Positions 34,548-47,650 of a stretch of 60,000 nucleotides of DNA are shown here, in pieces. The stretch's first letter is position 1; each line of letters opens with the position of its first letter. The notes below the pieces were generated by a model that ran no database searches, was not told the origin of the DNA, and saw only the letters and a list, made by a program, of their open reading frames with translations. The DNA is from Apostichopus japonicus (lineage: Eukaryota > Echinodermata > Holothuroidea > Aspidochirotida > Stichopodidae), in contig NC_092577.1 in the NCBI RefSeq assembly GCF_037975245.1, forward strand, positions 33,864,898 to 33,924,897, written 5' to 3'. The position numbers and the translations under genes were made by a program.

Positions 34548-36411
34548 ACGAATTGCTGAGTAACATTTGTGGTAAAAACAATATCAGTTGAACATAAGTT
34601 TCTTCAAATGTTGCAAATGTAATAATAACATTTTCTTCAGCCATGCACCATAATATTCCTCATCGAACAAAAAAGTCCGAGCTTTAGCTACAAAAATGTA
34701 AGACAAGAGTTGATGCTGAGTAAAAAAATAGAACAAAGGGCGAAGTTTCTCAAAACAGAATTGTATCCTACTAGCTTTGTTTTACCCATTGCTTGCATCT
34801 GAATGCATATGGGATATTGTGTGTAAACTAGAACTTTGTAACTAATGTTGACATTAAACCAGGGGACAGGAGCCGAGGGGGAGGGGGGGGGGCACTGGGG
34901 GCACGTGCCCCCACTTTTTTCTAAAATAGCAAATGTGCCCTACTGTCAAATAAAATGTGCCCCTTTGATGAAGAACTGTCTTTTGGATATCTTAAGCCTT
35001 TGTTAATTTTAATAATTTATTTTAATTATTCACGTGCACCATAATGGTATTGATAGCATACTAACACATCATATATATTTAAGTAATATGGCCGGTGTGT
35101 ATCGGTTTATAGTATAACGAGTGGTGGTTGTGCCTCCCCCACACTTTTGGAAGCGTCCCAACCCCCTGCATAAAACGCTCCCAGAGTAACCGTTTGGTAA
35201 CCGAGACAGCGATTTACTTCAAGGACAACCAACTTAATGGACGACAGGAGTTGACGAGGAGTATATAAGTCAGAACAGACCGAGAAGTTTCTCAAAACAT
35301 AATTTGCATCGTATCCAGCTTGCTTTTAACCATGTTTTGTTTTCCATATTGGATATTATGTGGCAAATAGAAGTTTCTGATTGATACATTATTAACATAA
35401 ACACTTAACCGATTGAAAAACGAGACGGCGATATACGCAAGAAAAGAAAGGAAGTTCCAGTGTTCTGTGCAAGTATGAGACGATTGAGTTCTCAATATTT
35501 ATATTTGAATCTAATCAATTGGTCATAGGGTGATGTCTTTAACTGGAAGAGATTACAAACCATAAAAAAAAATCATCGCTTCGATTTAATGGATTTTTAC
35601 ATGTCATTGAAAAGTAACGCAAAATATATATGTGTCTTCACAAAAACACTGTAGAGTACATGATTGTATAACTATCAAACACTTTAATCTCATGAACGTA
35701 TCATGCGTATTTCATAAGACAAAGTATTCAATGTGATTCTTCGTCATTTGATGAACTATTACAAGAATGTTGATGATGTTATCCTCGGGACACATAAGCC
35801 CAGCCGTCGACACACATCACAAAACATTAAAAGAAACGATACCTTCTGAACTCAGAATTATAAATATATACATCATGAATTAAAATCTAAAGCAATACAG
35901 TCAAATCTGAGCAATGTTAGGAATAAGTGCATAAAGTGGCTTCATAATAAACACGACAAAGGAGATCAAAGCTAACTATCTCCGAATTGTTAAGGTATAA
36001 ATAACTATTTATGAAATAGCTGCTCGTGCGAAACTGAATGAATCATTTATGAAAAGAAAAACTATTAATTTTGTGCGATACTGCTTGAATGTACTTAATC
36101 AAATTACAAATGACTTAATTGAGTTTCTATAAATTGATATTTACAATTTAAAGGTATTGGGACACAAACGTCTTCTTTTTTTCAATTCACCTTATGTACT
36201 TTACAATTTTTACTATTTTATCGTTACAGAATATTACATAACATATTTTTATCCTATTTGAAAACTTAAACTAACTGAGAATCACAAAACTTAGTCTGCA
36301 CTCGTATTTTCTCTTAAATTGAACTATTTACAAAAAACTCATTTCGAAATATACACTATAAACTTTTTGTCGTTGTATTAACGTTTTTCCCAAGCTTCTA
36401 CACGTTACATT
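34548..36411. other. Intergenic DNA with one G-rich repeat fragment
   Basis: At about 34862-34970 a G-run plus GGCACGTGCCCCC and AATGTGCCC resemble part of the 'B' element. The remainder is AT-rich, including the probable 3' region of the minus-strand gene ending at 36412. Confidence 0.4.
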
Positions 36412-38132
36412 TTAGTGTACGGCCGCAAGATGGTTTCCACTCAACAAACCAATGCCAAGCCCTACAAGAGGTATGATCATTGTATGTATAACGTCACTTC
36501 CTGTTGCGGGTTGAAGTCTATCTATAAACTTCACGAGTCTTTCCCAAAATACTCTGTCCTTCGCCTCATACATGAGATTAATATTAAGCCTAAACTTATC
36601 CCAGTTATGGCGAACATCTCGGCCTTTGGAAACTAAAATGGCTACTCCAATTCCCATAATAATCTTGAAAATGGACAAAGAGTAAGTAAATAACTGTGCT
36701 GACTCGACATGCATATAATCTGCTTCCGTGCAGTACAAAGCGCATGTAGATGTAAAGTTAAGATGTCGAAACGTAAGTGTTGAAGGAGGAATTGTTACCA
36801 ATTGTGACTCGGAGCTATTCGAATCGTTATTACGGACCAAGTTTAAAGTGAAGAACACAGTCATACCAAATGCAGAACTGAATAGCAACAGACTGAACAT
36901 CGGCAAGAACAATCTCCTAAATTGCAAGTACTCTTTGTAAAACTGTCTACATTCGGTGATACAGTTATTTAATTCTCCGACATGCTCTCGGACTTCTTCC
37001 TTCTTCTCCAAGAAAATGCGATGCAGATACATAAAGTAAACGAACAGATTCCCATAAATTAAGCCAAAAACCTCCACAAACATCCAAATGTTAGAGAGCC
37101 ATATTTTACAATTTTTCTGCATGAGAAGGAAGAAAAGAATCCTCCATACTGAGAAAGCTGTCGCGAATAACTCGAGTATAATCAAGATTCCGAAGCGTGG
37201 GAGGCATTTTTCCCCTCCTAAAGGATGCCATTTAGCCAAATCTCGGATGAAGCTCTCCTCGGAGAATAGATTCATCCAAGAAATATTCGCTCGTCTTTGA
37301 TGTTGATATCCTGGCAACAGTTTTGAAAACGTTACTATGGTGGTAATGATCTGAGGTGAGACTAAGACAGGCCAAAAACAGATACTAACAACTACAAAAT
37401 GCATAGTATGGTGCTCGTGTCCTAAATTACAGACGAAGTGCATTAACACTGCCCCAGTGGAGACGGTCGTTACCAGCAATGAAATGACAAGGAGAGAACC
37501 ACACATCAGCTTCCTTCGTACCCTGGATAGGCCTGCAACGGTGAAAAAAAGTAAAATGCAGAAAATTAAAATAATTCTTTTTAAAGACAGGTCATTATTT
37601 TGGAAGATTTAAACCAAAAGTAAATAGTGATATAATTATGCGTATATCTCAGAAATTATCAGATCATCGGATTTGTCATTACAGCTTCAAAACTGCAACG
37701 TTTGCAACAGGAGATGTTTTCCATTTGGAAGACTTCTTTCAATTCTAAAATTTGAACTAAATATGCTGGTGAAATGTTAATAATGGCCATGGCTCAGTGT
37801 GGACTTTTACATAGTTCACATCAATGCAAAACTTAAAAAAAACAAAAACAATTGCAAGTACTGTTTGTTTTAGGGACAAAAAAATATTTATGTAGCCAAT
37901 GAATGCAATCAAAATAATTAAACACGATAACAAGTTATTTCTGTGTAATGAAGGTATAATCACTATCGATACTCATAACCCCCCAAAAATGCAATTATAA
38001 CTTACCAATGGATGTGACGGTCGAGATGTGTTTTCCGTCGGATGGCCAATCGAGTAACCCGAGAACCCACATCATCATTTGCAAAGGACCGGAAACTTGT
38101 CCTGGTGTGTATTCCTTGTCTTGTATATCCAT
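36412..38132 (-). CDS. Seven-helix membrane protein, gustatory-receptor-like candidate (paralog 1)
   Basis: Two exons: 38132-38006 (42 codons plus one base; donor G|GTAAGT) and 37532-36412 (acceptor CGTTGCAG), joined in phase 1 to give about 415 residues. The N-terminus has a VLGLLDWP motif. Seven hydrophobic helices lie near residues 52-77, 85-111, 157-179, 190-214, 253-275, 325-345 and 392-408. The helix 4-5 loop is long and charged with LQFRRLF. The 5-6 loop has N-glycosylation sites and CALYCTEAD. A GRD...W block and VFWERL.KFID precede helix 7. Charges and glycosylation fit a cytoplasmic N-terminus, as in insect gustatory/odorant receptors and gustatory-receptor-like proteins, but the TYhhhhhQF motif is absent. 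Gene structure is firm; family assignment is inference. Tandem paralog of 39293-41280. Confidence 0.8.
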
Positions 38133-39292
38133 GATCGCAGCTAATATTATTCCAAAAATACAACAACAGCAGCAGCAATAACATCAATAACAACTAAACC
38201 AAAGCGATTCCTCTTCACATAAGTTATAATTCTGATCTCCAAAGTAACACTCTTAGGTTAAGTAGCTTCCTTGTTGCCGTTCATCCGGATGTGTGATACA
38301 GAAAGAAAGCAGATATACGAATTCAATAAAAAGTTATTCAGCTGAAATGAAAGTTCGCTTTAAATATTAACTTCCGAGGACTGTATGATTGTTGTGCAGA
38401 AAAGTACAAGTCCAATACTTCCTCGTCTTTACTTCCTGTTGATAGTGCTTACTTCATATGGTACACTTAAATGATGAGGTATAGCTTAATTTATACACAA
38501 CGAGAAAACTTCGGGACTAATAGCTTGGATGCATTCAGGAAGATACTAAATTCAAGCAAATCCCTGCTCCAGGTAACAATTAATATTATGTCATAGAATG
38601 AAAATGATGATACTTGAACAGACAACAATCAGAAAATACTATCACAGGCATAACAGAAAAACAACTATGGACAAATAGTGTGTTCATGGGAGAGAAACCT
38701 TTTCCTCGAGCGTAAGCCTATTTCTATCATATTACAGTCGATAACAGAACCGATGGTTTCACTAAAATAGACAGTCAAGAGGAACATTTTTACATCAATA
38801 TGGAGTTATTGGTATTCGAGATTGTCCCAGTGTGTTCCATAATTGAACTTGAAGCAAACAGGTGTGACGTCACAGTTGCACGCTTTTAGCAACTCATTTC
38901 GGCTTCTTTTACTGTTCACTGTAATATTTTGACCTTGGATAAGGACAGGGTTCCACCTGTACTAAGAACATGTGAAATTAAAAATATGACAACGACTGAG
39001 GTATGTTCAAAATGAGATGTATCACAATTTTGAAATGAGGAATTATAGCAAATTTTAATAAAATATATAGATAACAGAAATTTGTCAGTGTGCTGACTAT
39101 TACATCAAATTCGTTTGCTTCAATTTCACGTTTGGTATAGAACGAGTCAACTTCAAACAAATGATGGTATCGCGAAAGTGGTACATACGTATTGACTATG
39201 CAAACTCTCACCAGTATGCTTAGAATATGTTTCTCTGTAATCAGTCCAAAATACCTGGACTATTTATTCAATTATTATTATAGAAACTGGTA
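38133..39292. other. Spacer between the two tandem seven-helix genes
   Basis: Must hold the promoter of paralog 1 and the 3' end of paralog 2. No other gene seen. Confidence 0.4.
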
Positions 39293-41280
39293 TTATGCTT
39301 TCTGGGATGACAGGAAGTGTTTGCCTGATAACAATCCTGTACCAAGTCCTACCAATGGAATTATTACAGTGTGAATGATATCAAATTCAGAAGATGGATT
39401 GATTTGGTCAAGAAATTGAGACAGCCTCTCCCAGAAAACTCTATCACGTCTGCTAGCAGTGCTATATAAGAAATTCAACTTCATTTTGAACCCATTCCAT
39501 ACATACTTTAGATCTCGTGCCTTGGTCACTGCTATTGTGATAAAAAGACCATTACAGATTTTACTCAGAGACAAAAGGTTGATGAAATAATGCGAAACTG
39601 TGTTATGTTCGAAATCTGCCTCTGTGCAATATTGAGTACAAAATGGCGGCCAACTATCGTTTAGGGCGGTTGGAATTGGTGTCGTTATTGTGACTTTCGT
39701 TGAATGTTCGTATTCATTGACAAAATTCAATACAAAGAAAGAAGTTAACCCAAAAGATGAACTAAAGAGTAACCAATTAAGGTAGGGCCGAAAGATCTGA
39801 CGAAGCTGCAAATATTCCTTCAACAAATCTTTTGCTTTAAGAGTACAATTCTCTAAATCTCCGACATTTTCTTCGATGAACGAGGTAGTGTATCTTTCTC
39901 TTGCTTCCAGAAATATTCGTTGGAGGTACAGGAAGTATGCAAATGTAGCAGTATACATCAACCCGAAGACCTCCAAGAAAATCCAGACTTTATCCAGCCA
40001 AAATTTACAATTTTCTTGCATGAAGAGATAAAAACTAATCCTCATGGTTGACACCATAACTGCAAGTGATAGGAAGAGTAACAGTACCCTAGTACCGGGA
40101 TTATTCAGTTTCTGTAATTGGCCATTGAAGTGGTGTTCTCGAAAAAGCATTTTCCAAGATATCGTATTACCTTGTTTGTCCTGGTGCGTAGATTTTGATC
40201 GGTTTACAAGGTTTGACATGGCCGACACTAGGCAGAGTATCTGTGGTAGAATCAGAATCGGCCAATAACAAACACTGACTGCCACTAACTGCAGCGTGTG
40301 GTGCTGTTCGCCAATATTGCATGCAACGTTAATTAGCACAGTCGATAATGATGCCATCGTGATTAACAATAGAAAAGAGACAGACGACAAGCAGGTAACA
40401 TTTCTCCAACATCTTGAATTACCTAAAAAAAAAGAAGACAAAATACGTACCGTGAATATATTCCTTGCATCGTTTTTTTCACAACCACTTCAATGATGGT
40501 GGAAGGAAGCATATGCGAACATATTAACTAAGATAATGCAATTAAAATGTAACAATGTAATACCCATTACTTCAATATGTTGTATTCACATGGTATCATG
40601 TGTAATACAAATTTAGGTTTATCTATATCATAACGTGTATTACCTTAATTAGTGTACTCTTGCGTATTACAAAGAACATACAAGCTCCTTCTTTATGTCT
40701 GTCAACTTTAATATTAGCCCCTGGATGGTAATTTCTCCCTCCCTTCCCCCTCTATCCAATACATTGAGAAGAACACGTCTAATTAAAAGGCTGTTAGTTT
40801 TTTCATTGTTTCATAGTAGCCGATTAACTTGTCTGCAGATGCATAATTCCTAGAATTAGCAGTCCAAACAATGTTTTGGATGAGTCTTGAAGGATCAACA
40901 ATTAATAAATAAAAGTGATAAATGGACATTAATTCCTCCTAAAAGTGGTTACGTGTCTATACCGTCCTTCATTATCCTATATCATATTACTATAGAATAT
41001 TGAATAAGAGCAAGGCTAGTTTCTTAGTTCTAATACACCGTTGAGTATAAGGGGAAATGCAAAACTTACCAAATATTGCATGGCTCCGAACTAGCGGATT
41101 TGTATCTGGTTTCGGGTTGGACCATTCGATTAAACCAAGAATCCATGATATAAAAAACATGAAAATGGAATGTTTGATGTGACCAGAATGTCGTTGACCA
41201 ATTAACGATAGCTTCTCCAAATCCATCTTTCTCGAAGTTGTAAACTGTACCTTTTTCAAGCTGAGTAAAGAATGATCCAT
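39293..41280 (-). CDS. Seven-helix membrane protein, gustatory-receptor-like candidate (paralog 2)
   Basis: Two exons: 41280-41070 (70 codons plus one base; donor G|GTAAGT) and 40422-39293 (acceptor TTTTTTTTAG), joined in phase 1 to give about 446 residues. It shares with paralog 1 the N-terminal W-[IV]-LGL[IL][ED]W motif, the intron position and phase, a CN[IL]G..HHT[LM] motif after helix 1, QENCKFWL/QKNCKIWL before helix 4, YCTEAD in the 5-6 loop, and DRVFWERL...DIIHT.IIPLVGLG at the C-terminus. Seven helices are predicted. A surface receptor or channel role is inferred from the fold pattern only. The ATG at 41280 is the first in frame; another Met at residue 19 is possible. Confidence 0.8.
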
Positions 41281-42060
41281 CGCAGTGTGTACTTAACTTT
41301 TTAACGTGTTAATCGTTACGATAACAATTAGCCACTTAGGCAATTAGTAATGTATTCGGGCTCCTTACTTTGGAAAGTAAAACCACGTTCCCAAATGTAT
41401 TGTTTAATTAAACGACCTCTATCAATTAAACTTTCGGTATGAAACTTTCCTTTTTCTCTTGATGAAATGTTTGTTGTTTTTGATTTTACCTTTTCCCACC
41501 ATAATACAGAAAAAAAAATGGTGTGTGAATGAATGATCAGAATAAAGTCTCACGAGCGCCCTCTAAATATTTAGGTAGCATATCCCATACAAAGTTGAGT
41601 AATCCATGTATATACTAGTAAAAAAATTGCAAACAAAATGACATCGCAGTACGGTCTTTCAGATATCAGTTACCAAGCAAGTGACGTGAAATTGTATTGT
41701 GATTTTTACAGCGTAATATAATGCAGTTGTTAAGGTAAAGTGATGTACAAAATTTGTGTTAATTTTCAGCGGCAACTTTCTGATTCGTAGATATTATTGA
41801 TACGCTCAGAAAGCAGGTTAATGAAAAATACTCGAACTGTTTGAGTGGTATCCGTTTACCTGGGGCAAGCCAAAAGGCTTCAGGATAAAGAAGCGGAAAT
41901 TAAATTGAAAAGCAATTTCCAACCTTGGCGAATGTGTAATGTTTTCTCTATAGTCGTTTGCAACACATGAGTTAATCAATTTAAGCTTGATATCTTAACA
42001 TTGTTTACAATGTGGACTAGCAATAAAGCATGCGCAGTACGTCTGCGACCTAAAAAAGAA
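41281..42060. other. Intergenic DNA upstream of paralog 2
   Basis: Promoter region expected here; nothing specific recognised. Confidence 0.35.
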
Positions 42061-42064
42061 CGTC

Positions 42065-42525
42065 CTGTAACAAATGCTACCGTCTTACAAACACAGAGTT
42101 ATAATTACTGACGCACGGTTGTGGGACATGAACAGTAGTTGCTGTACCAACCATTGAGTGCGAGTTCATTAATACGCGATTCTAAAATGAAGTCGTATCT
42201 AGTCGTTTAATTCCGGCCTATGGATATACCCGGACATGGCTCTTCTTCGTTCTCGGCATGACGAATTAGAGTAATTTAAAGAGAGGTGTGAACTGAAATC
42301 AAGCGGTACCGTACCTCCTATACTTCATCTCGTAGGCATTCTCATCTTCATAGACTCCTTGTCCAGTCGCGCAGTTCTTTGTCTTACATGGGAACAAGTT
42401 AACAGCTTTGCAGTTGTTACACTGCCACCTGTAACACATGCTACCTTGTTACGAACACAGAGTAGTCATTACTGATACACGGTTGTGGGACATGAACAGT
42501 AGTTACTGTACCAGCTATGAGTATC
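42065..42525 (+). repeat. Pair of ~95-bp direct repeats 360 bp apart
   Basis: The blocks at about 42068-42162 and 42430-42522 share ACA-ATGCTACC, AACACAGAGT, ATTACTGA, CACGGTTGTGGGACATGAAC and AGTAGTTGCTGTACCA. They may be long terminal-like repeats of a small element or a local duplication. Confidence 0.65.
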
Positions 42526-43437
42526 GTCTGGATATTTTATATTACAATGAGCTGTTTTCAAGTTTTTATTTTGCTATAGTCAGCTCAGTGTTGTAATATG
42601 TTTATTAATGTGTTTGGTTATCTAATTCACGACGCTTTGATGTACTCTTTGCTGATTGGTATCTGGATAGTTAACTGGTTAATCTACCGAATGGCTGTAT
42701 AGATAAACCATAAATGTTACAGCAAGTAGAAAACTCGTCAACAGGTGAGTGACGTGTTGCAAGAGGCACGGACACATTATTCAGTTCCTCCGTTACGATT
42801 CCCTTGGAATCAATATTACATCTTGAATATCATATGATTGTACCTGTTATCGTCAGTATTTTTTAATTTTAATATTATAACATCAACATTTCTTTGCTCA
42901 AAGTTTGTCTTTGCTTTCTGGCGTCCGAAATTGTTCGTGACCAATAGAGTGATAACAAATGACATGAACGATGACAAAAAATGTCCATTTGGCTTTTTCA
43001 ATCCACAGTTGGTCCACCACGTTATAATAATTCAATACAATAATACGGTTATAAATGGCTCAGGTCGCATTACGCTCCTGGCAAAGATCAAATTTAGGAA
43101 AATATGCTCATGAACGCTACAAATTCTAATTGTACCTTTGAGCCCTTATAGCAATGGTATGTCTGCTCTAACAGTATGGTTCAGCTTGTATTCCCTCTTC
43201 TGTGTTTTTTTGGGCATCTATATTAAGGATACTAATATCAGGTATTTTGTGGATCACTTTTTACAGAACTGTTAAGTAATAACACTATTTCTTTTGGTAG
43301 GACCATATATACAAGACCCTCGCTAATGCTAAATCAAAAGCCTTGAAAGAAGTGATCTTATAAAGTTCAAGAACGGCGGTGGTTGGAGAACTTCCAGATT
43401 TTAAATTAAGGATATCGCCAGTAACCAGCGTGGAATC
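42526..43437. promoter_or_regulatory. Region upstream of the sulfotransferase-like gene
   Basis: No other gene recognised. The promoter and 5' UTR of the gene starting at 43438 would lie here. Confidence 0.3.
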
Positions 43438-45795
43438 ATGAAGGTAAGCTGGACTTGGCTAGTTATTTGAAGCATAAGTTAGTCGTAATTTCTCACTTAA
43501 AATACAGCAGGCCAGAAGCCAAGAACTCTGAGTTGGAAGGGCGGGCACAATGTCTGTATCCTGTAACTTGTAACGTATTTGTATAAATGGTGTGGACATA
43601 GATCGGATGCAGAGTAGTCTAAACTTGGGGCGACCACTGTGCCATGGCCTGCTCACGGGCTATATTAAAATAAAAATCAATGTGGTTTCACTACACTAAA
43701 CATCTACTTCTAATCTACTAACAGCAAGTTAAGCTTAAGATACTCGTGTGTTTAGGAACATTAGAGCTGGGATATCTCCCAAAATTCAAAAAACATATCT
43801 CAACTCCTGATTGGAGGAAGTTTTTCATTACAATTATTTCTGTCACATAAACCAATGATTTTTGGCTTTGTGTCTTCTGTATCAAAGTATATCACACCTA
43901 ATTCAAGCGAGTTCTAGTTTCTAAAAAACAGCAATAATATGCCATAAGTCATGACGATCTCATCATCAAACTCTTGCCATATTTGGAGCATTTTTGGTAT
44001 TTTCTAGGAGTTGTTCACCGTAATTTGAATTTCCATTTAAAACGGTTTTAACATTTTCCAGTTTTCTGTCTCTTTCAACAGAAACCCACGGTCTTTATAT
44101 ATGTAATTCTAGTGTGCTTGATTTCTCTAACAACTCTCTACAAATTTCTTAAAGTGAATGACATAACATTCAAAAAGGATTACGACTTTGGGTAAGCTTG
44201 CCGATTATATCAAATAGTATATAATGACCATACGTTTCAAAGAATATACATTTAAAACAAACTTACCTTTCCTGGTTTCCAAAAAATTCCGAAATAATGT
44301 AAGGCTCATGGGGATTCTTACTCATGGGTCTGGCCACATTGTGTAGTTAGTGGTTGAAATATGAAATTGAGAGATGCTAGAAAACTTAAAGGTGCGTTTA
44401 CCCCAATCAGCATGTTCACAATGCATAATTTATATAATCTCTTGGTGTTCGATTTCTAGAAATGTTAGCACGCTTACAAACTTGGGTATTTGTTTGACCT
44501 CTTAGAATCTATTTAGACAATCAAAGAAGTTGAAATTAATGAACGCGAATAATAGACAGGAAAAATGCTTGTATAAGTTTTCCTTAGTTTCCTTACTGAC
44601 CGTCTCAAGGTATATCAAAATTCAAATTCTGTACAACATTTTTGTTTTCAATTTTACGCTTCATCCAACGATGACATCAGTGATGTTTGGGTTTCTTTCC
44701 ACACACGGTCAAGGAATTGTTTCATTGAATGACCAAAAAACATGTAGCAATGCTTCGGAGAAATTTGATTAGCACAAATCATAGATATAACCAAGTCACC
44801 CCGAAGATGGAAAGAAACATTCTAGGGAATTGGGCTTTGCTTATCTGTGCGGTGGTGGAAGTGATAACAGTGGCAGCCGCGCTTATATTGGCGTACTATG
44901 GTACACCATGGAGACAATTTAATCTGGCATGACGGTAATGTTTAGTTATAATAAAAGAGAATAAGTCTTTGATGTCGACACAAACATTTTAATAAGCTTT
45001 TGATAATGGTGAGTTTTCCTACAAACGCCGCAAAACATGCCAAGTATATTACTAACATGTTACTATTTGAAAACAAATAACGTCTTTGAAAATAGGACGT
45101 CGTTTTTCTTAAATCATTGATTCATTTTCTCTTCTTACAGATTTGCTCTTAAAGAGAGTGAACTATACAAATGGTTTCATGCACACGAGCAAAGTACTGT
45201 TTTGTCAACAACGGATGAGCCATGTCGCGAAACTGGTAACTTTGTCTTTATCAAGACCCATAAGACAGGTAGCACAACACTCAGATCTATAACATCGCGT
45301 TTTGGCTACTTCCGTAATCTTTCGTTTCTTTTAGGAACAGACACAATCATTGGACATATCTATTCCATCCGCTTCGACTGGAAGAATCTAAAGATTTTGC
45401 CACCAATAGGTATAAATCCAGGAGACTATGCCAATTACCGAAACTATAACATTTCAGACGTTCATATTCTTTTTGAACCAGATAAAATGGAAAGATTGAT
45501 GAACCCCGCTCCTGATTTAAAGTACATATCGATTGTTCGAGAACCGACGGCGCAATGGCTTTCCAACTTTCAATACTACAAGCGATACCAGGCAATCGGT
45601 CTAACTCTTACTACACTCAACAAAACCCTGTTACCGTTTCTAAAGTCGGACGAAGTTCACAAATTAAACTTCAATAGACAATCAAAGGACCTTGGAATTA
45701 GCCCAGATATTTTGCCCAATTTGCTCAAATCAACTTTTGACAACTTAAAACAATTGTTATCATTTGTATCAATTACCATAATGGGGCACCCCTAA
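43438..45795 (+). CDS. Galactose-3-O-sulfotransferase-like type II membrane enzyme, C-terminally short
   Basis: Three exons: 43438-43443 (ATGAAG, donor GTAAGC), 44082-44191 (acceptor TTTCAACAG, donor GTAAGC) and 45141-45795 (acceptor CTTCTTACAG), joining in frame to about 256 residues. Exon 2 encodes the Golgi-type signal anchor (about 5-24). Exon 3 holds the PAPS 5'-phosphosulfate motif FIKTHKTGSTT (about 76-86) and the 3'-phosphate motif YISIVREPTAQWLS (about 167-180), with NxS/T sites. This pattern is that of galactosylceramide/galactose 3-O-sulfotransferases, which sulfate galactose on glycolipids or glycans in the Golgi. Family members usually have about 400 residues. Here a TAA follows FVSITIMG, where the family normally continues, and no continuation was found downstream. 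It is either a truncated pseudogene or a gene with an unrecognised 3' exon. Confidence 0.8.
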
Positions 45796-46390
45796 CCCCG
45801 TCCTGTTACGTACGCCCCTCTCTACAAGTTAATTAATGTGACATGTTATCAAGGAGTGTGCGCGAAGAAAAGTGTTTCGATAACGAATGACCCCTCACTT
45901 GTAAGGCCGATGGACTTACAATTGGTGGGTGCGTGTGTACTGCATGGAAGTTTATGCCGTCGTGAAGTCATAGGGTTGAAAGTCAAAGATCAAATAACAA
46001 ACACAGCATTTGGGGTAACTGCACGCATACCTAATGACAAAATAGCAAAATTTAAAGAGGCCGTGACATGTAAAATCCAACTAATCGAGAGTAATTTCCT
46101 CTGACTCTATGAGAAAGTATTCTCATCACCTTTAAAACCCCAAGGACTAATTAGAAATTAAAGTTTTAAACTTCGCATCCGTAAGCAAACCTCTGAAAAT
46201 GAGATTTCAAAACAACACAACGATGACGTCATCTTAGGAACACAAATGCCAATCACAGGCCGTACCCCAAGCGCGACGATCATACCGACAAACATACACG
46301 CGCAGATACACTGAGAGAGCAACCACTGTTTACGCTAAATCTTTAGAAATTTAATTTTTTTTGAAGAACCTGTTATAAAATATCTGAGAA
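45796..46390. other. DNA after the sulfotransferase stop
   Basis: An open frame at 45838-46104, in the same frame as exon 3, does not resemble the missing sulfotransferase C-terminus. Nothing else recognised. Confidence 0.4.
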
Positions 46391-46392
46391 CA

Positions 46393-46600
46393 ATGCCGGG
46401 GTGCTGCAATTACGTCATAACCCATGCAATTAGCCTTCGTCGATAGCCGAAGGGCGAAAAAACACGGCTATTAGGACGAAGTTAGTGTAGAACACCTGGG
46501 TCGATTTCACTATGCTCCGTACGTGGCGAACACTTCACGGAAGCAGATTGCGATCGCTCCTTCTGAAAGAAAACATGGGTTGAACAGGTCGACATAAACG
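46393..46600 (+). pseudogene. Possible decayed THAP-domain fragment
   Basis: Starts with ATG and MPGCCNY, like the start of THAP zinc fingers (MP..C...C). About 120 bases later in another frame comes CSVRGEHFTEADCD, resembling the CS.HFTE.DF motif. Stops and frame changes separate the two. If real, it is a fossil of a THAP protein or P-element transposase. The match is short. Confidence 0.3.
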
Positions 46601-47650
46601 AGTCGTTGTTGCACATTAAAAACTCCAAAGACCAGATCGGGAAACATGACACCTCCAGTGGGACAAGTGGCGATACTTAGGAGGATTCGCGGCCGAACAC
46701 TAGTACTAGGCCTACTTGTATTATTAGCGTTAGGCCTACACTGAAGTCGGAATAAACGAAGAGTTTTTGCTGTATTATCTAATTAAAACCTCTTCGTTTG
46801 CCCTTTTATTTAGTAATAAGCTATGGGGTTAGCTTCAGAAGGGATGGGTTACATCCTCTTGTAAAAACATTTCAGTGACATAATTTATTTCTTGAAATCG
46901 CTAGGTCAGTTAGTTATGGCAACAATATTTCTTATTCTCATTCCAAGAAAACCAGTTTTGGTTGGGGTGAGGGAGTGGGGTGAAAAGGATGGGTCAATTA
47001 AGTAGTTAAAAAAATTATTTTCCAAAGGGTGCTTATATCTCACAGAGATTTATTTTAAACAGTCACAGAGCCAAACATTCACCCAACGCAGTTCAAATCT
47101 TAAATCATTGTAAAAAAGTTGATCAATATCGGTTCTAGACAGTCATTCTGGACAATCTGAACAATTCAGTGACTAAACCAACAGTTACAACAGTCATAGA
47201 TAACGATCGTATGTGGAAATTGGATTCAATAATACACAATAACGACAATCATTTCATTTCATTCTATTGGTCTTTATTATGACTTTCTGTCAAATATCAT
47301 TGGAGATATGGATATTTTTTTTCAAGACAGAAGGTACGAAGGAATGAGGGAACATGTCTAGAAGGCAAATGCTTCTAAAAAGGTCAATCCCAGTTCACTT
47401 ATGCAAGTACATGACATTACGGCCACGCCAAAACATGCGTCAAAATGCTTCAAAACATACCCGTTCTTTTGGTTGTTGATGTTGGGTATTGACAATGACC
47501 ATTTCGTCTTTAATTGGAAGTCATGAAGTACAATATATCAACACTGAGGGAAGCCTGACAATCGTAGATAAAAAAGGTTTTCTGGACGGAATTCTAGGCC
47601 AAGGCTTCCTTACAATTTAGTTTTCTCCGGGCAACTTGAATCCAGTGTAA
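46601..47650. other. Intergenic DNA, nothing recognised
   Basis: No supported gene or repeat copy within this window. Confidence 0.4.

Noticed and set aside
36412-41280. The two seven-helix genes as otopetrin proton channels
   Set aside because: Lengths of about 415 and 446 residues with seven predicted helices do not fit the twelve-helix otopetrins, and no otopetrin motif was recognised.
44530-44932. Short plus-strand frames inside the second intron of the sulfotransferase-like gene as additional exons
   Set aside because: Exons 2 and 3 already join in frame; no suitable splice sites or domain support an extra exon.
45838-46104. Continuation of the sulfotransferase after its stop
   Set aside because: In the same frame, but the translation does not resemble the missing C-terminal part of the family.
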